Shown: in pieces, positions 1 to 8,544 of the stretch
How positions within the stretch are numbered: the first letter of the stretch is position 1
How the letters are laid out: every line of letters starts with the position of its first letter
Assembly (NCBI GenBank): GCA_963668115.1
Contig: OY764147.1
Span: 1,736,001 to 1,800,000 of the forward strand
Length of the DNA stretch: 64,000 bases
Direction: 5' to 3'
Source of the DNA: Plut-88900 sp963668115
GTDB taxonomy: Bacteria > Chloroflexota > Dehalococcoidia > Plut-88900
The notes under the pieces: model-generated
What the model was told of the DNA's origin: nothing
Database searches by the model: none
What the model saw: only the letters and a program-made list of their open reading frames with translations
Translations under genes and position numbers: made by a program

Positions 1-1
1 G

Positions 2-223
2 GAGAAGACGCTGGGGTTGGGAATCCTGGATGCGCGGAACGTGAGGATGGAGTCGGTGGAGCAGATTTCCAAGACCGTCATGGATGTTTCGAACCGGGTT
101 TCATTGGACAGGATTTACCTTACACCAAGCTGTGGCCTTGATTACCTGCCCCGGGAGACGGCGATAGCCAAACTGAGACGCATGGCCGAAGGCGCTGCGG
201 CATTAAAGGAGACGGTGAGCTAG
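2..223 (+). CDS. MetE-core (UROD/MetE-like) methyltransferase, 3' end only
   Basis: Only the last 73 codons are in the window; the frame is open to the left edge. The visible part contains LTPSCGLDYLPRE followed by a helix, which is the C-terminal zinc-cysteine region of cobalamin-independent methionine synthase-like proteins (compare DPDCGLKTRT in the next gene). The family transfers a methyl group to a thiol, usually homocysteine. The stop codon abuts the ATG of the following paralogue, so the two are surely cotranscribed. The upstream half and the substrate cannot be judged. Confidence 0.75.
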   Translation, partial: EKTLGLGILDARNVRMESVEQISKTVMDVSNRVSLDRIYLTPSCGLDYLPRETAIAKLRRMAEGAAALKETVS

Positions 224-1195
224 ATGGGGCCTTTGTTGACTACATCCGTGGGGAGCTTTCCCAAGCCGCCGTACCTGAGGAAGGCGAGGGGTCGGGTGTC
301 GCGGGGGGAGATGGACCGGCACGAGCTGCGAGAGCTGGAGATGAAGGCGACCCGGGAGTGGATTGAGGCGCAGGAGGAGATTGGCATTGACATACTGGTG
401 GATGGGGAGATGGACAGGGGGGACATGGTCACGTTCTTCGCGGAGAATTTGGAGGGGATGGGAATCAGCGGGCTGGTGCGGTCATACGGAAACAGGTATT
501 ACCGCAAGCCGATAGCCACGGGCCCGATACGCAGGAAGCAACCGGTAACGCTGGACACCTGGAAGTATGCCCAAAGCCTGACTGACAAACCAGTCAAAGG
601 AATGCTGACGGGGCCCTATACGATCTGCGACTGGTCATTCGACGAGTACTTCCCGAACCGGGAGGCGTTCATCATGAACGTGGCCGAGTTCGTGAGGGAA
701 GAGGCTCGGGACCTGGAGGAGGCGGGGGCGAAGTATATCCAGATAGATGAGCCGGCGCTCTCGACCAGGCCGGAGGAACTGGATATTGCGATCCGGGCAA
801 TGGGTGTGGTGACGAAGGGGCTTTCGGCGACGACGATTACCCATATCTGCTACGGGGACTTTGCAAAGATATACCCGCGGATGCTGGATATGCCGGTGGA
901 CATCTTCGATCTGGAGATGGCAAACAGTGGATACCAGCTTATGGACGTGTTCGCCACGCATCCGTTCAGGAAGATGCTCTCGGCGGGTGTGGTGGACGTG
1001 CACAGCCACCGGATAGAGGGGCCGGAGGAGGTGGCGGAGGGGGTGCGCAAGGTGTTGGCGCAGTTTCCCGCGGACAAGCTGATGGTGGACCCGGACTGCG
1101 GTCTCAAGACCCGGACGGTGGATGAGGCTAAGGACAAGCTGATAGCGGTGAGGAAGGGCGTGGACCTAGTCAAGGAAGAGCTGGGAGTAGCCTAG
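224..1195 (+). CDS. MetE C-terminal-type methyltransferase (methionine synthase II core)
   Basis: A 323-residue protein corresponding to only the catalytic half of MetE, as in archaeal-type core methionine synthases. The putative zinc ligands are H207, C209, E231 and C292. Their spacing (2, 22 and 61 residues) is the same as H641, C643, E665 and C726 of E. coli MetE. The first residues (TTSVGSFPKP) match the family's usual start. The ATG directly follows the stop of the preceding paralogue. Without the N-terminal folate-binding half, the methyl donor may be a corrinoid protein or a simple thioether rather than polyglutamyl-methyl-THF; that is inference. Homocysteine as acceptor is likely but unproven. 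Confidence 0.8.
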   Translation: MGPLLTTSVGSFPKPPYLRKARGRVSRGEMDRHELRELEMKATREWIEAQEEIGIDILVDGEMDRGDMVTFFAENLEGMGISGLVRSYGNRYYRKPIATGPIRRKQPVTLDTWKYAQSLTDKPVKGMLTGPYTICDWSFDEYFPNREAFIMNVAEFVREEARDLEEAGAKYIQIDEPALSTRPEELDIAIRAMGVVTKGLSATTITHICYGDFAKIYPRMLDMPVDIFDLEMANSGYQLMDVFATHPFRKMLSAGVVDVHSHRIEGPEEVAEGVRKVLAQFPADKLMVDPDCGLKTRTVDEAKDKLIAVRKGVDLVKEELGVA

Positions 1196-1266
1196 CTTCT
1201 CTGCAAGGTCGCGGCGGGAGGCTGTCCCCAAGGGACCAGACCAAGGATAGTGAAGGGCAAGCCGGA

Positions 1267-2292
1267 TTGAGAGCGGTACTGATAGAAGAGCACGGCGGCC
1301 CTGAGGTACTGGAGGTACGAAAGGCGCCCAACCCGGAAGTCGGGCCTCTGGAGGTACTCATAAAGGTATGGGCGTGCGGGGTGAACCACGTGGACCTGTA
1401 CCTTCGCCAAGGCATCATCGGGGCGAATATTCCGTTGCCGGCGATCCCAGGTCGGGAAGTGGCGGGCGAGATCATAGAGATGGGGGAGCTGGTCAGGGAC
1501 TTCGAACCCGGGGACCGGGTGACGGTGATCCCTCGCTTCCCGTGCGGGAACTGCGAAGCATGCCGCATCGGAGAGGAAGGGATGTGCCTTCAAGCGGCGA
1601 GCATTCCAGGAGGGTACGCGGAGTTCACGACGGCGCCAGCTTCCAGCCTGATTACGCTTCCACCCGAGGTGTCCTACGACCAGGCGGCATCGGTGGCGCT
1701 GGCGTACCTTACGGCGTGGCACATGCTGATAACCCGGGCCAAGGTGAGGAGCGGTGAAGACGTTCTGGTGCATGCGGCGGGGAGCGGGGTCGGGAGCGGG
1801 GCGATCCAGATAGCGAAGATGGCCGGAGCCCGGGTCATAGCGACGGCATCGTCGGACATAAAGCTGGAGAGGGCTCGGCAGATAGGTGCAGACGAGACGA
1901 TCAACTACTCCAGGGACGACTTCAAGGATATGGTGATAGGGCTGACGGAGGGGCGTGGGGTGGACATTGTTGTGGAGCATATAGGAACGGATACGTGGGA
2001 GGAGAGCATAGGGTGTTTGGCATTCAACGGCCGGCTGGTGACGTCAGGAGCGCACACTGGGGTGTACGGGCGGATCAATATCCAGGAGTTGTTCATAAAG
2101 CAGCTGACTATAATCGGGTCATACCTCGGGTCTCGACACGAGTTGGCTCAACTGCTGAAGGTAGTGGCCCAGGGGAAGATAAAGCCGGCGATTGACAGCG
2201 TCTACCCGCTGGAGGGTGCGAAGGAAGCGCACCAGGTGATGGAGGAGAGGCGGCAGTTCGGGAAGCTGTTGATCAAGCCGTGGTTGAAGTAG
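1267..2292 (+). CDS. Zinc-binding medium-chain dehydrogenase/quinone reductase
   Basis: A 341-residue MDR-superfamily enzyme. C37 in ACGVNHVDLY is in the catalytic-zinc position, and C93, C96, C99 and C107 form the structural-zinc lobe. The Rossmann segment HAAGSGVGSGAIQIAKMAGA is a variant of the GxGxxG nucleotide site, followed by a basic residue pattern often seen with NADPH. The start is TTG at 1267; the protein begins directly with the family's usual MRAVLIEEHGGPEVL. It should reduce or oxidise an alcohol, aldehyde or enone. It lies 71 bp after the methyltransferases in the same direction and may share their transcript. Confidence 0.85.
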   Translation: MRAVLIEEHGGPEVLEVRKAPNPEVGPLEVLIKVWACGVNHVDLYLRQGIIGANIPLPAIPGREVAGEIIEMGELVRDFEPGDRVTVIPRFPCGNCEACRIGEEGMCLQAASIPGGYAEFTTAPASSLITLPPEVSYDQAASVALAYLTAWHMLITRAKVRSGEDVLVHAAGSGVGSGAIQIAKMAGARVIATASSDIKLERARQIGADETINYSRDDFKDMVIGLTEGRGVDIVVEHIGTDTWEESIGCLAFNGRLVTSGAHTGVYGRINIQELFIKQLTIIGSYLGSRHELAQLLKVVAQGKIKPAIDSVYPLEGAKEAHQVMEERRQFGKLLIKPWLK

Positions 2293-2334
2293 GGGCAGGG
2301 TGGGGTTGGCTGGGGTGAGACATACGCGACGGGG

Positions 2335-2445
2335 CGGCTATGGGTGGGCCACCCCCCACTCGACCCTTCGACGCAGCTTAGGGTGAGAGGCCCCGCCCCG
2401 GGGTGGGCGCCTGCCAGGGACGCCCCTACGGGGGAGAGAAGGTAG
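2335..2445. repeat. Dispersed GC-rich repeat (family R2)
   Basis: Non-coding segment containing a CGACCCTTCGACGC-type block, GGTGAGAGGCCCCG and GACGCCCCTACGGGGGAG. Related blocks occur at 4614-4638, 19660-19705, 20385-20475, 39325-39370, 41650-41740 and 55495-55555. It sits just before the terminator that ends the dehydrogenase gene. Confidence 0.6.
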
Positions 2446-2464
2446 GTCACAAATAAGGGAAAGA

Positions 2465-2498
2465 TAATGGGCCGACGCCTGGGCGTCGGCCCATTATT
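2465..2498. terminator. Bidirectional intrinsic terminator between dehydrogenase and groEL
   Basis: A perfect 16-bp inverted repeat (ATAATGGGCCGACGCC and its complement) with a 2-nt centre at 2481-2482. T-rich sequence follows on each strand. It separates the + strand dehydrogenase from the convergent groEL. Confidence 0.85.
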
Positions 2499-2530
2499 TC
2501 TATTCGGTTTTGGGACCCTGTGCCTTAGGA

Positions 2531-4150
2531 CTAGTAGTCCATGGGCGGGGCGGGGGGCATGGGCGGGGTCTTGTCCGGAATCTCGGTTACGAGAGACTCG
2601 GTGGTGAGGACCATGGCAGCCACGCTCACCGCGTTTTCGAGGCCGGCCCGGGTGACCTTGAGGGGGTCGATGATACCCTTGTCGACCAGGTTGCCGTAGT
2701 CGTCGCTGGCGGCGTCGTAGCCGTTGGCGGGGTCAAGTTTCTTGACCATGTCGACGACAACTGAGCCTTCCTGGCCTGCGTTCTCGGCGATGCGGCGCAT
2801 GGGCTGCTCAAGGGCCTTGGAGACGATGGAAGCGCCTGTGCGCTCGTCGCCTTCGAGGTCGTCAACCACAGAGCCGAGGGCCTTCTGGGCATTGAGGAGG
2901 GATACGCCGCCGCCGGCGACGATACCTTCCTCGACCGCGGCCCGGGTGGCGGAGAGGGCATCCTCTACGCGGTGCTTCTTCTCCTTGAGCTCGACCTCGG
3001 TGGCGGCTCCGACCTTGATGACGCCAACGCCACCGGCCAGCTTGGCCAGTCGCTCCTGGAGCTTCTCACGGTCGAAGTCGGAGGTTGTCTCTTCGATCTG
3101 GGCCTTGATCTGCTTGATGCGACCCTGGATTGCGTCCTCTGTGCCGCGGCCTTCGATGATGGTGGTATCGTCCTTACCGGAGACCACGCGTCGGGCCCGG
3201 CCGAGGTCTTCGAGGGTGGCGGAGTCGAGCTTGCGGCCGACCTCTTCGCTGATGACGGTGCCGTTGGTCAGGATGGCTATGTCCTGAAGCATGGCCTTTC
3301 GGCGGTCGCCGAAGCCAGGGGCCTTGACGGCGAGGCAGTTGATGGTGCCGCGCAGCTTGTTGACCACAAGGGTGGCGAGGGCTTCGCCGTCCACGTCCTC
3401 TGCGATGACGACCATGTTCTTGCTGACCTGAAGGACTTTCTCCAGGACGGGAAGAACGTCGGCGACGGCAGAGATCTTCTTGTCGGTGATGAGGATGTAA
3501 GGGTCGTCTAGGGCGGCTTCCATGCGCTCCGAGTTCGTGACGAAGTACGGGCTGATGTAGCCGCGGTCTATCTCCATGCCCTCTACGTACTCGATCTCGT
3601 AGCGGATGCCCTTGGACTCCTCGACGGTGATGACGCCGTCCTTGCCGACCTTCTCCATGACCTCGGCGATGAGGCCGCCGATCTCGCCGTCTGCGGCGGA
3701 GATGGAAGCGACCTGGGCAATCTGGTCCTTACCGGCAACGGCGATGGAGAGCTTCTTGAGCTCGTCAACGGCGGCGCCGGAAGCGGACTCCATGCCGCGC
3801 TTGATGGCCATGGGGTTGGCACCGGCTGCGACGTTCTTCATGCCATCGTGGATCATGGCCTGGGCGAGAACTGTGGCGGTGGTGGTGCCGTCACCGGCGA
3901 CATCGTTTGTCTTGGTGGCGACTTCCTTGATGAGCTGGGCGCCCATGTTCTCGAAGGGGTCCTCGACCTCGATCTCCTTGGCGATGGTCACGCCGTCATT
4001 GGTAATGGTAGGGGGACCGAACTTCTTGTCGAGGATGACGTTGCGGCCCTTGGGGCCGAGAGTGATCTTAACCGCGTCGGCGAGGGCGTCGATTCCCTTG
4101 CGAAGGGAGGCCCTTGCTTCCTCGGCGTATTCCAATTGTTTTGCTGGCAT
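2531..4150 (-). CDS. groEL: Chaperonin GroEL (Hsp60)
   Basis: A full-length 539-residue Cpn60. The N-terminus matches the family, with the ATP-binding GPKGRNVILDKKFG and the catalytic GDGTTTATVLAQ segment, then the apical domain (residues about 190-370) and a conserved equatorial C-terminal half. The protein ends in a Pro/Met tail (PPMPPAPPMDY) instead of the common GGM repeat. The start is supported by AAGGAG 6 nt upstream. It forms the double-ring folding chamber in the cytosol with GroES, which is encoded 45 bp upstream in the same operon. Control should be by HrcA through the CIRCE site before groES. Confidence 0.98.
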   Translation of the reverse strand: MPAKQLEYAEEARASLRKGIDALADAVKITLGPKGRNVILDKKFGPPTITNDGVTIAKEIEVEDPFENMGAQLIKEVATKTNDVAGDGTTTATVLAQAMIHDGMKNVAAGANPMAIKRGMESASGAAVDELKKLSIAVAGKDQIAQVASISAADGEIGGLIAEVMEKVGKDGVITVEESKGIRYEIEYVEGMEIDRGYISPYFVTNSERMEAALDDPYILITDKKISAVADVLPVLEKVLQVSKNMVVIAEDVDGEALATLVVNKLRGTINCLAVKAPGFGDRRKAMLQDIAILTNGTVISEEVGRKLDSATLEDLGRARRVVSGKDDTTIIEGRGTEDAIQGRIKQIKAQIEETTSDFDREKLQERLAKLAGGVGVIKVGAATEVELKEKKHRVEDALSATRAAVEEGIVAGGGVSLLNAQKALGSVVDDLEGDERTGASIVSKALEQPMRRIAENAGQEGSVVVDMVKKLDPANGYDAASDDYGNLVDKGIIDPLKVTRAGLENAVSVAAMVLTTESLVTEIPDKTPPMPPAPPMDY

Positions 4151-4195
4151 TTATGCTCCTTTCGTAACAATTCCCAGCCCTGTTTTTGCAAGGGG

Positions 4196-4489
4196 CTAGG
4201 ATATCTTGGCGACGATGTCGGACTCCCTAACGATCAGGTACTCCTCGTCATCTTCCTTGATCTCGGTGCCGGAGTACTTGCGGTAGAGGACTACGTCGCC
4301 TTTTGCCACCTCCATGGCTACCCGGTTGCCGTCTTCACCGAGACGGCCTGGGCCAACGGCGATAACCTCGCCCTCCTGGGGTTTCTCCTTTGCGGTGTCG
4401 GGGAGAACGAGGCCGCTTGCGGTGACCTCTTCTTTTTCCATGGGCTTGAGCAGAACTCCGTCGCCCAGCGGTTCAAACGTTCTTGCCAA
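4196..4489 (-). CDS. groES: Co-chaperonin GroES (Hsp10)
   Basis: A 97-residue protein with the GroES fold signatures: PLGDGVLLKP at the start, a mobile-loop region around EVTASGLVLPDTA, and VVLYRKYSGTEIKEDDEEYLIV at the end (family length is 95-100). The start codon is TTG at 4489, set by a near-perfect ribosome-binding site (AAGGAGG) 7 nt upstream. It caps the GroEL ring. First gene of the groES-groEL operon. Confidence 0.97.
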   Translation of the reverse strand: MARTFEPLGDGVLLKPMEKEEVTASGLVLPDTAKEKPQEGEVIAVGPGRLGEDGNRVAMEVAKGDVVLYRKYSGTEIKEDDEEYLIVRESDIVAKIS

Positions 4490-4528
4490 TATGGGTCCTC
4501 CTTTCGGGTCTTCCGTTTACGCATGATA

Positions 4529-4555
4529 TTAGCACTCAAGGCAAGTGAGTGCTAA
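4529..4555 (-). promoter_or_regulatory. CIRCE operator (HrcA binding site) for groESL
   Basis: A perfect inverted repeat TTAGCACTC - 9 nt - GAGTGCTAA, identical to the CIRCE consensus. It lies at the predicted transcription start of groES, so HrcA bound here should block initiation until heat stress. No hrcA gene is in the window. Confidence 0.97.
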
Positions 4556-4564
4556 CCGTCGGAG

Positions 4565-4593
4565 ATTTTAACTACATAAGTATGTATGCGCAA
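4565..4593 (-). promoter_or_regulatory. groESL promoter
   Basis: Reading leftwards: TTGCGC (4593-4588), a 17-nt spacer, and TAAAAT (4570-4565). The predicted start falls at about 4558, at the edge of CIRCE, which is the usual arrangement for HrcA-repressed operons. Confidence 0.7.
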
Positions 4594-4637
4594 GGGGAAG
4601 AATTGATGGAAGAGGGAGGCACCCACGAGGGGCGCCG

Positions 4638-5345
4638 CTAGAGAGGAGAATACGAGGGATTTGGGGTGTCTTTGGCTGTGAAGTTGAAGACCTGGGTGAA
4701 GTGCTTTTTGAGGGCGTCGCGGACCTGGTGTAGATGGACGGGGGTGTTCAGAACTTTCTCGATGGAGGTCATGGGGGCGTCGGTGATGCCGCAGTGATTT
4801 ATGAGGGAGAGGTGGCCGAAATCGGGGGCGAGGTTAAGGGCGAAGCCGTGCATGGTGACCCAGCGCTTCACGTGGATGCCGATGGAGGCGATCTTGTTTT
4901 CGCCGACCCAGACGCCGGTTTCATTATCTCGCCTGATCCCTGAGACACCGAGGCTGACCAAGGCGCGAATCAAGACTTCTTCCAGCTTGCAGAGATGCTT
5001 TCGCAGGTCTGTGCCGTGTCGGGTGAGGTCCATGATGGCATAACCGACAATTTGACCCGGGCCGTGGTAGGTGACATCTCCGCCGCGGTTGGTGTGGATC
5101 AACTGAATGCCGAGGTCGGAGAGTTCAGACTCTTGGACGAGGACGTTATCGAGGCTTCCGGAACGGCCCAGGGTGATTACGGGGGGGTGTTCGAGGAGGA
5201 TAAGGGTCTCCGGGACGAGGCCGGCGATGCGACGGTCCCGGAGGTCGGTCTGGATGTTGAGGGCGACCTGATAGTCAACGAGTCCGAGTTCCAAGACCTG
5301 CAATACACTCTCGGGTGCAGGCGTCTGTCGGTGTTCGGTCATCAT
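4638..5345 (-). CDS. lipB: Lipoyl(octanoyl) transferase LipB
   Basis: A 235-residue octanoyl-ACP:protein N-octanoyltransferase. It has RGGDVTYHGPGQ, the GVWVGENKIASIGI segment with catalytic K151, and INHCGITD with catalytic C185. The 34-residue spacing equals K142/C176 of the M. tuberculosis enzyme. It attaches octanoate to E2/GcvH lysines before LipA inserts sulfur; lipA is not in the window. Two tandem ATGs open the frame and either may be used. It is a monocistron behind the terminator at 5357-5384. Confidence 0.95.
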   Translation of the reverse strand: MMTEHRQTPAPESVLQVLELGLVDYQVALNIQTDLRDRRIAGLVPETLILLEHPPVITLGRSGSLDNVLVQESELSDLGIQLIHTNRGGDVTYHGPGQIVGYAIMDLTRHGTDLRKHLCKLEEVLIRALVSLGVSGIRRDNETGVWVGENKIASIGIHVKRWVTMHGFALNLAPDFGHLSLINHCGITDAPMTSIEKVLNTPVHLHQVRDALKKHFTQVFNFTAKDTPNPSYSPL

Positions 5346-5356
5346 AGCGAAAAAGA

Positions 5357-5384
5357 CTTTGGGCCGCTTTTCAGCGGCCCAAAA
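5357..5384 (-). terminator. Intrinsic terminator downstream of korB
   Basis: Stem CTTTGGGCCGC/GCGGCCCAAAG around a 6-nt loop. On the minus strand it is followed by TCTTTTTC. It separates the korAB transcript from lipB. Confidence 0.8.
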
Positions 5385-5409
5385 GGCTTCATGTTATTAC
5401 GAAGGGTGG

Positions 5410-6309
5410 TTAAACCCTGAAACCGTCGAGAATCTTCGAGAGGGGCCTTTGACGCGCCTTGCCCCGGATGTCGTCCTGGCGGTCCTGCATGGGGACGGAG
5501 TCGGGGTCCTTATAGAGGACGCCTACGGGGATGCCAGGTTCGTGGATGGCTTCGTAGGCAGACCGCTTGTTGGAGGCATCATAGTCGTCGGGGAGGGGCC
5601 AGAGGGCGGGCTTGATGCCCTGCTTGGCGTTGCCCTTGAGGAGCTCATAGGTGTCGTTGTACTCGGTGCAGGGGGACTGGATGTGGACGATGGAAAAGCC
5701 CTTGTGGTCCATTCCCTGAACTATGAGGCCGGCCAGATCCTTGGGCTTCCCGGAAAAACCGGAGGCGATGAAGGAGACGCCGGCGGTGAGGTAGAGGTCC
5801 AGGGGGTCGACGGAGCCTTCGATCTTGCCGTAGGGGGTGCTGGATGTCTTGACGCCGAAGTCGGTGGTCGGGGAGCTCTGGCCCTTGGTCAGCCCATAGA
5901 CGCCATTGTCCATAATGACGGCGCAGACATCCAAATTACGCTGGGCCTGGGGGACGATGTGTTCGCCGCCGATACTGAGGAAGTCGCCGTCTCCAGCGAC
6001 GACCAAAACGCTAAGCTCGGGGCGGCCCATCTTGATTCCGAAGGCCTGGGGGAGGGTGCGGCCATGGACGCCGTGAATACCGAAGGGCTGTTCGCCCTCG
6101 ACGAGGTGGACAAGGTTGCCGGAGCAGCCGATGCCAGCGACGATTACGGTCTCGGTGAGGGGAGCCTCGTCTCTAAGGGCCCGTTCGCGGATGGCCATCT
6201 CAACGGCGCGCCGGACTCCGAAGTCGCCGCAGCCGGGACACCATTTGAAATCGTATTCGGGGTTCTTAACCTTGGGCGCTTTTCTCGGCGCTTGCTTTAG
6301 GGTGGTCAT
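5410..6309 (-). CDS. korB: 2-oxoacid:ferredoxin oxidoreductase, beta subunit (KorB-type)
   Basis: A 299-residue TPP-binding subunit. It shows WCPGCGDFGV, GIGCSGN, and the Mg-TPP motif GDGDFLSIGG followed by DNGVYGLTKGQ, which is typical of 2-oxoglutarate ferredoxin oxidoreductases. Together with the gamma-alpha subunit just upstream it oxidises a 2-oxoacid (2-oxoglutarate most likely) with CoA to the acyl-CoA, CO2 and reduced ferredoxin. Its ATG overlaps the stop of korA by 4 nt (ATGA), so translation is coupled. With the nearby citrate synthase it suggests an oxidative or reversible TCA route. Confidence 0.92.
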   Translation of the reverse strand: MTTLKQAPRKAPKVKNPEYDFKWCPGCGDFGVRRAVEMAIRERALRDEAPLTETVIVAGIGCSGNLVHLVEGEQPFGIHGVHGRTLPQAFGIKMGRPELSVLVVAGDGDFLSIGGEHIVPQAQRNLDVCAVIMDNGVYGLTKGQSSPTTDFGVKTSSTPYGKIEGSVDPLDLYLTAGVSFIASGFSGKPKDLAGLIVQGMDHKGFSIVHIQSPCTEYNDTYELLKGNAKQGIKPALWPLPDDYDASNKRSAYEAIHEPGIPVGVLYKDPDSVPMQDRQDDIRGKARQRPLSKILDGFRV

Positions 6310-8021
6310 ACCTGGACTGTCCTTTCAGACTGCACTCGGACTCGGTCGCCGATCCACTGAACGAGGTCTCTGACCTTGAAGGGGAGGCCGGTGATCTGGG
6401 TAATGGACTCGGCGTTGATGCCCTTTGACCTGAGAATCATGGAGAATTGGCCAAGGTGGTTGAGCTCCGGGACAATGACCAACTCTTTCCCTTTGAGTTC
6501 TTCGAGGAGGGACGGGGGGAGGGGGTTAATGTTCATGGTGTAGTACCAGCCCAGATCGACTCCACTGGCGACGAGCTGGCGGTAGGCCTCGAGGGCGGGA
6601 CCCTTGGAGCCACCCCATGGCAATAGGGCTACGGGGCAGTCGGCGTTCTGCACCTCGAACTCGTTTTCCTTGAGGAGATCCAGCTTGCTGAATCTGCGGT
6701 TGGTCATGTGGATGTGGCGGTCGGGGCGGTGGGTGGTGTCGCCGTAAGGGTCATGCTCACTGGCGTTGGCGACATAGGGGCCGGGGCCGCCGGGGAGGGG
6801 CATGGGGGAAACGTGGGCGGCCTCGTAGCGAAGATAGCCGTTGGCGCCGGTGTAAACCTGACGGGTCTCGGCGTTAACGGAATCGATGTCGGGCCTGGGG
6901 ATGTTCTGGGCTCTTTCGGAGAGGTTGTGCTCACTGAGAATCGCAACAGGGCCCTGGTAACGCTCGGCCCAGTTTAAGGCCTTAACGGCGGCGTCGAAGC
7001 ACTCCGACACATCGCCGGGTGCGATGACCGGGAGTTCCATGTCGCCGTGGGCGGGGTGGATGGCGGTGAGGAGGTCCGACTGCTCGGTCTTGGTCGGGAG
7101 TCCGGTGGCGGGGCCACCGCGTTGTACGTCGACCACGACGCAGGGGATTTCGGCCATCCAGGCAAAGCCGAGTCCCTCGCTCATCAGGCTGAAGCCCGGG
7201 CCTGCGGTGGAGGTCATGGCCTTCTTTCCAGAGTAACCGGCGCCGACTATTGCGTTGATTGATTCAATCTCAGAGCTGGCCTGATAGGCGAACTTGCCCT
7301 CTCCGATTAGGTTGTTTTCCATGAAAACGAGGATGGAAGTGGCCGGGGAGATGGGGTAGCCGATGAAGCAGTCCAGCCCGGCGGCGATTGCGCCCATGGA
7401 TAGGGCCTGGTTGCCATTTATGAGAACCTGCTCGCCTTCGGTCCTGGTGGCCGGGGCGAGGGTGCCGATACTGAAGCCGCTCTTGGCTGCGCCTTCCCTA
7501 CCTAGGAGGAGGGCCTTGTTGTTGGACTCAATGATCTCTTCGTCATTGGGCCGGCCGCGGGTGTAGCGTTTGCGGTTGAACTCGGCGAGGTATTCGTGGG
7601 GCATGTCGACGAGATGGGCAAGGGCGCCGACGACGACGAAGTTGGCGGCCCGGAGGTTGCCGGTAGAGCGGGCCAACTCCTCGAAGGGGAGGCCTACGCT
7701 CTGGTCGTCCTCTTCGAGTTGAAAGTCGCCGGTGTTATATATGACGACGCCATCGTCGCGTACTTCTTCGCGGTGGGTGTCGTAGGCTTCCTGGTTGAAG
7801 GCGACGAGGACGTTAAGGGCGTCGCCGGAACTGAGGATGGGGGAAGTAGCTACGCGGACCTGGGTCCAAGTCGGGCCGCCACGAATCTGGGAAGGGAACG
7901 TCGAGAAAGTCAGGACGTGGTAGCCCACCTGAGCTGCGGCCTGGGCAAGGGCTGCGGCAGCGGTGACGACACCCTGACCACCCTCGCCGGCGAAGCGGAC
8001 TACAAAGTCTCTAGTCTCCAA
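6306..8021 (-). CDS. korA: 2-oxoacid:ferredoxin oxidoreductase, fused gamma-alpha subunit (KorA-type)
   Basis: 571 residues. Residues 1-185 are the gamma domain (FAGEGGQGVVTAAAALAQAA and the SQIRGGPT motif). Residues about 200-571 are the alpha pyrimidine-binding domain with INGNQALSMGAIAAGLDCFIGYPISPATS and STAGPGFSLMSEGLG. This gamma-alpha fusion is the usual architecture of bacterial KorA. It pairs with KorB (4-nt overlap). Substrate cannot be fixed from sequence, but 2-oxoglutarate fits best because the gene pair sits divergently from citrate synthase. A good promoter lies at 8189-8217. Confidence 0.92.
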   Translation of the reverse strand: METRDFVVRFAGEGGQGVVTAAAALAQAAAQVGYHVLTFSTFPSQIRGGPTWTQVRVATSPILSSGDALNVLVAFNQEAYDTHREEVRDDGVVIYNTGDFQLEEDDQSVGLPFEELARSTGNLRAANFVVVGALAHLVDMPHEYLAEFNRKRYTRGRPNDEEIIESNNKALLLGREGAAKSGFSIGTLAPATRTEGEQVLINGNQALSMGAIAAGLDCFIGYPISPATSILVFMENNLIGEGKFAYQASSEIESINAIVGAGYSGKKAMTSTAGPGFSLMSEGLGFAWMAEIPCVVVDVQRGGPATGLPTKTEQSDLLTAIHPAHGDMELPVIAPGDVSECFDAAVKALNWAERYQGPVAILSEHNLSERAQNIPRPDIDSVNAETRQVYTGANGYLRYEAAHVSPMPLPGGPGPYVANASEHDPYGDTTHRPDRHIHMTNRRFSKLDLLKENEFEVQNADCPVALLPWGGSKGPALEAYRQLVASGVDLGWYYTMNINPLPPSLLEELKGKELVIVPELNHLGQFSMILRSKGINAESITQITGLPFKVRDLVQWIGDRVRVQSERTVQV

Positions 8022-8188
8022 TTGCCACTCTCCTGTCTAGTCGGCCCGATTGGGGACGGAACCGGTTATTTGGTCGGGCCTTTGCAGGTTATTCACTGCT
8101 CCACATTTTATGCGCGCTTATTGTCGGTCGGAACAAGGGCCCGCCAACACACAAGTTTTCCCACTGACGCTGAGTCAGGGGCCGGAGC

Positions 8189-8217
8189 ATCCTAACATCA
8201 GGGAGTCGGATTGTCAA
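8189..8217 (-). promoter_or_regulatory. korAB promoter
   Basis: Reading leftwards: TTGACA (8217-8212, perfect -35), 17-nt spacer, TAGGAT (8194-8189). It implies a leader of about 160 nt before the korA ATG. Confidence 0.65.
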
Positions 8218-8306
8218 CTTGGAGGCAACCTTGGGAAAGAGCATAACAGAGGCAAATATCGTTGCATTGCGATACCAGATGCAGGCATCCGGCAGCGTGC
8301 CTGTGG

Positions 8307-8336
8307 TTGACACTCAAGCAGGCGCGATGATAAAGT
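8307..8336 (+). promoter_or_regulatory. Candidate citrate synthase promoter
   Basis: TTGACA at 8307-8312, 18-nt spacer, TAAAGT at 8331-8336. The leader would be about 200 nt. The -10 is only moderately good. Confidence 0.4.
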
Positions 8337-8544
8337 CCAGAGTCGGCGCCTGTAGTCGATACCCTCACCCCAATCCCAGCAAAACGTTTGCCCGCAAGGC
8401 ATAGTCAGAAGTCGGCAAGACGCGGGGTTGGGTGGAGGAATACAGGGCAAGGGACTTAGAAGACAAATCAGGCAGTACGACAGGGTGGAAAGCCGGGGTG
8501 TCGGGACTGACTGACCAAGAGCCAGGGTACTCCAGGGAGCAGCA

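Larger units (their letters stand above)
8022..8544. other. 523-bp divergent intergenic region between korA and citrate synthase
   Basis: Holds the outward-facing promoter candidates listed separately. I see no further gene, no conserved RNA motif and no repeats of the dispersed families. The short open frames here have no family resemblance. Confidence 0.6.

Noticed and set aside
2972..4555. Long + strand frames over groEL/groES
   Set aside because: Antisense shadows of strongly conserved chaperonin genes.
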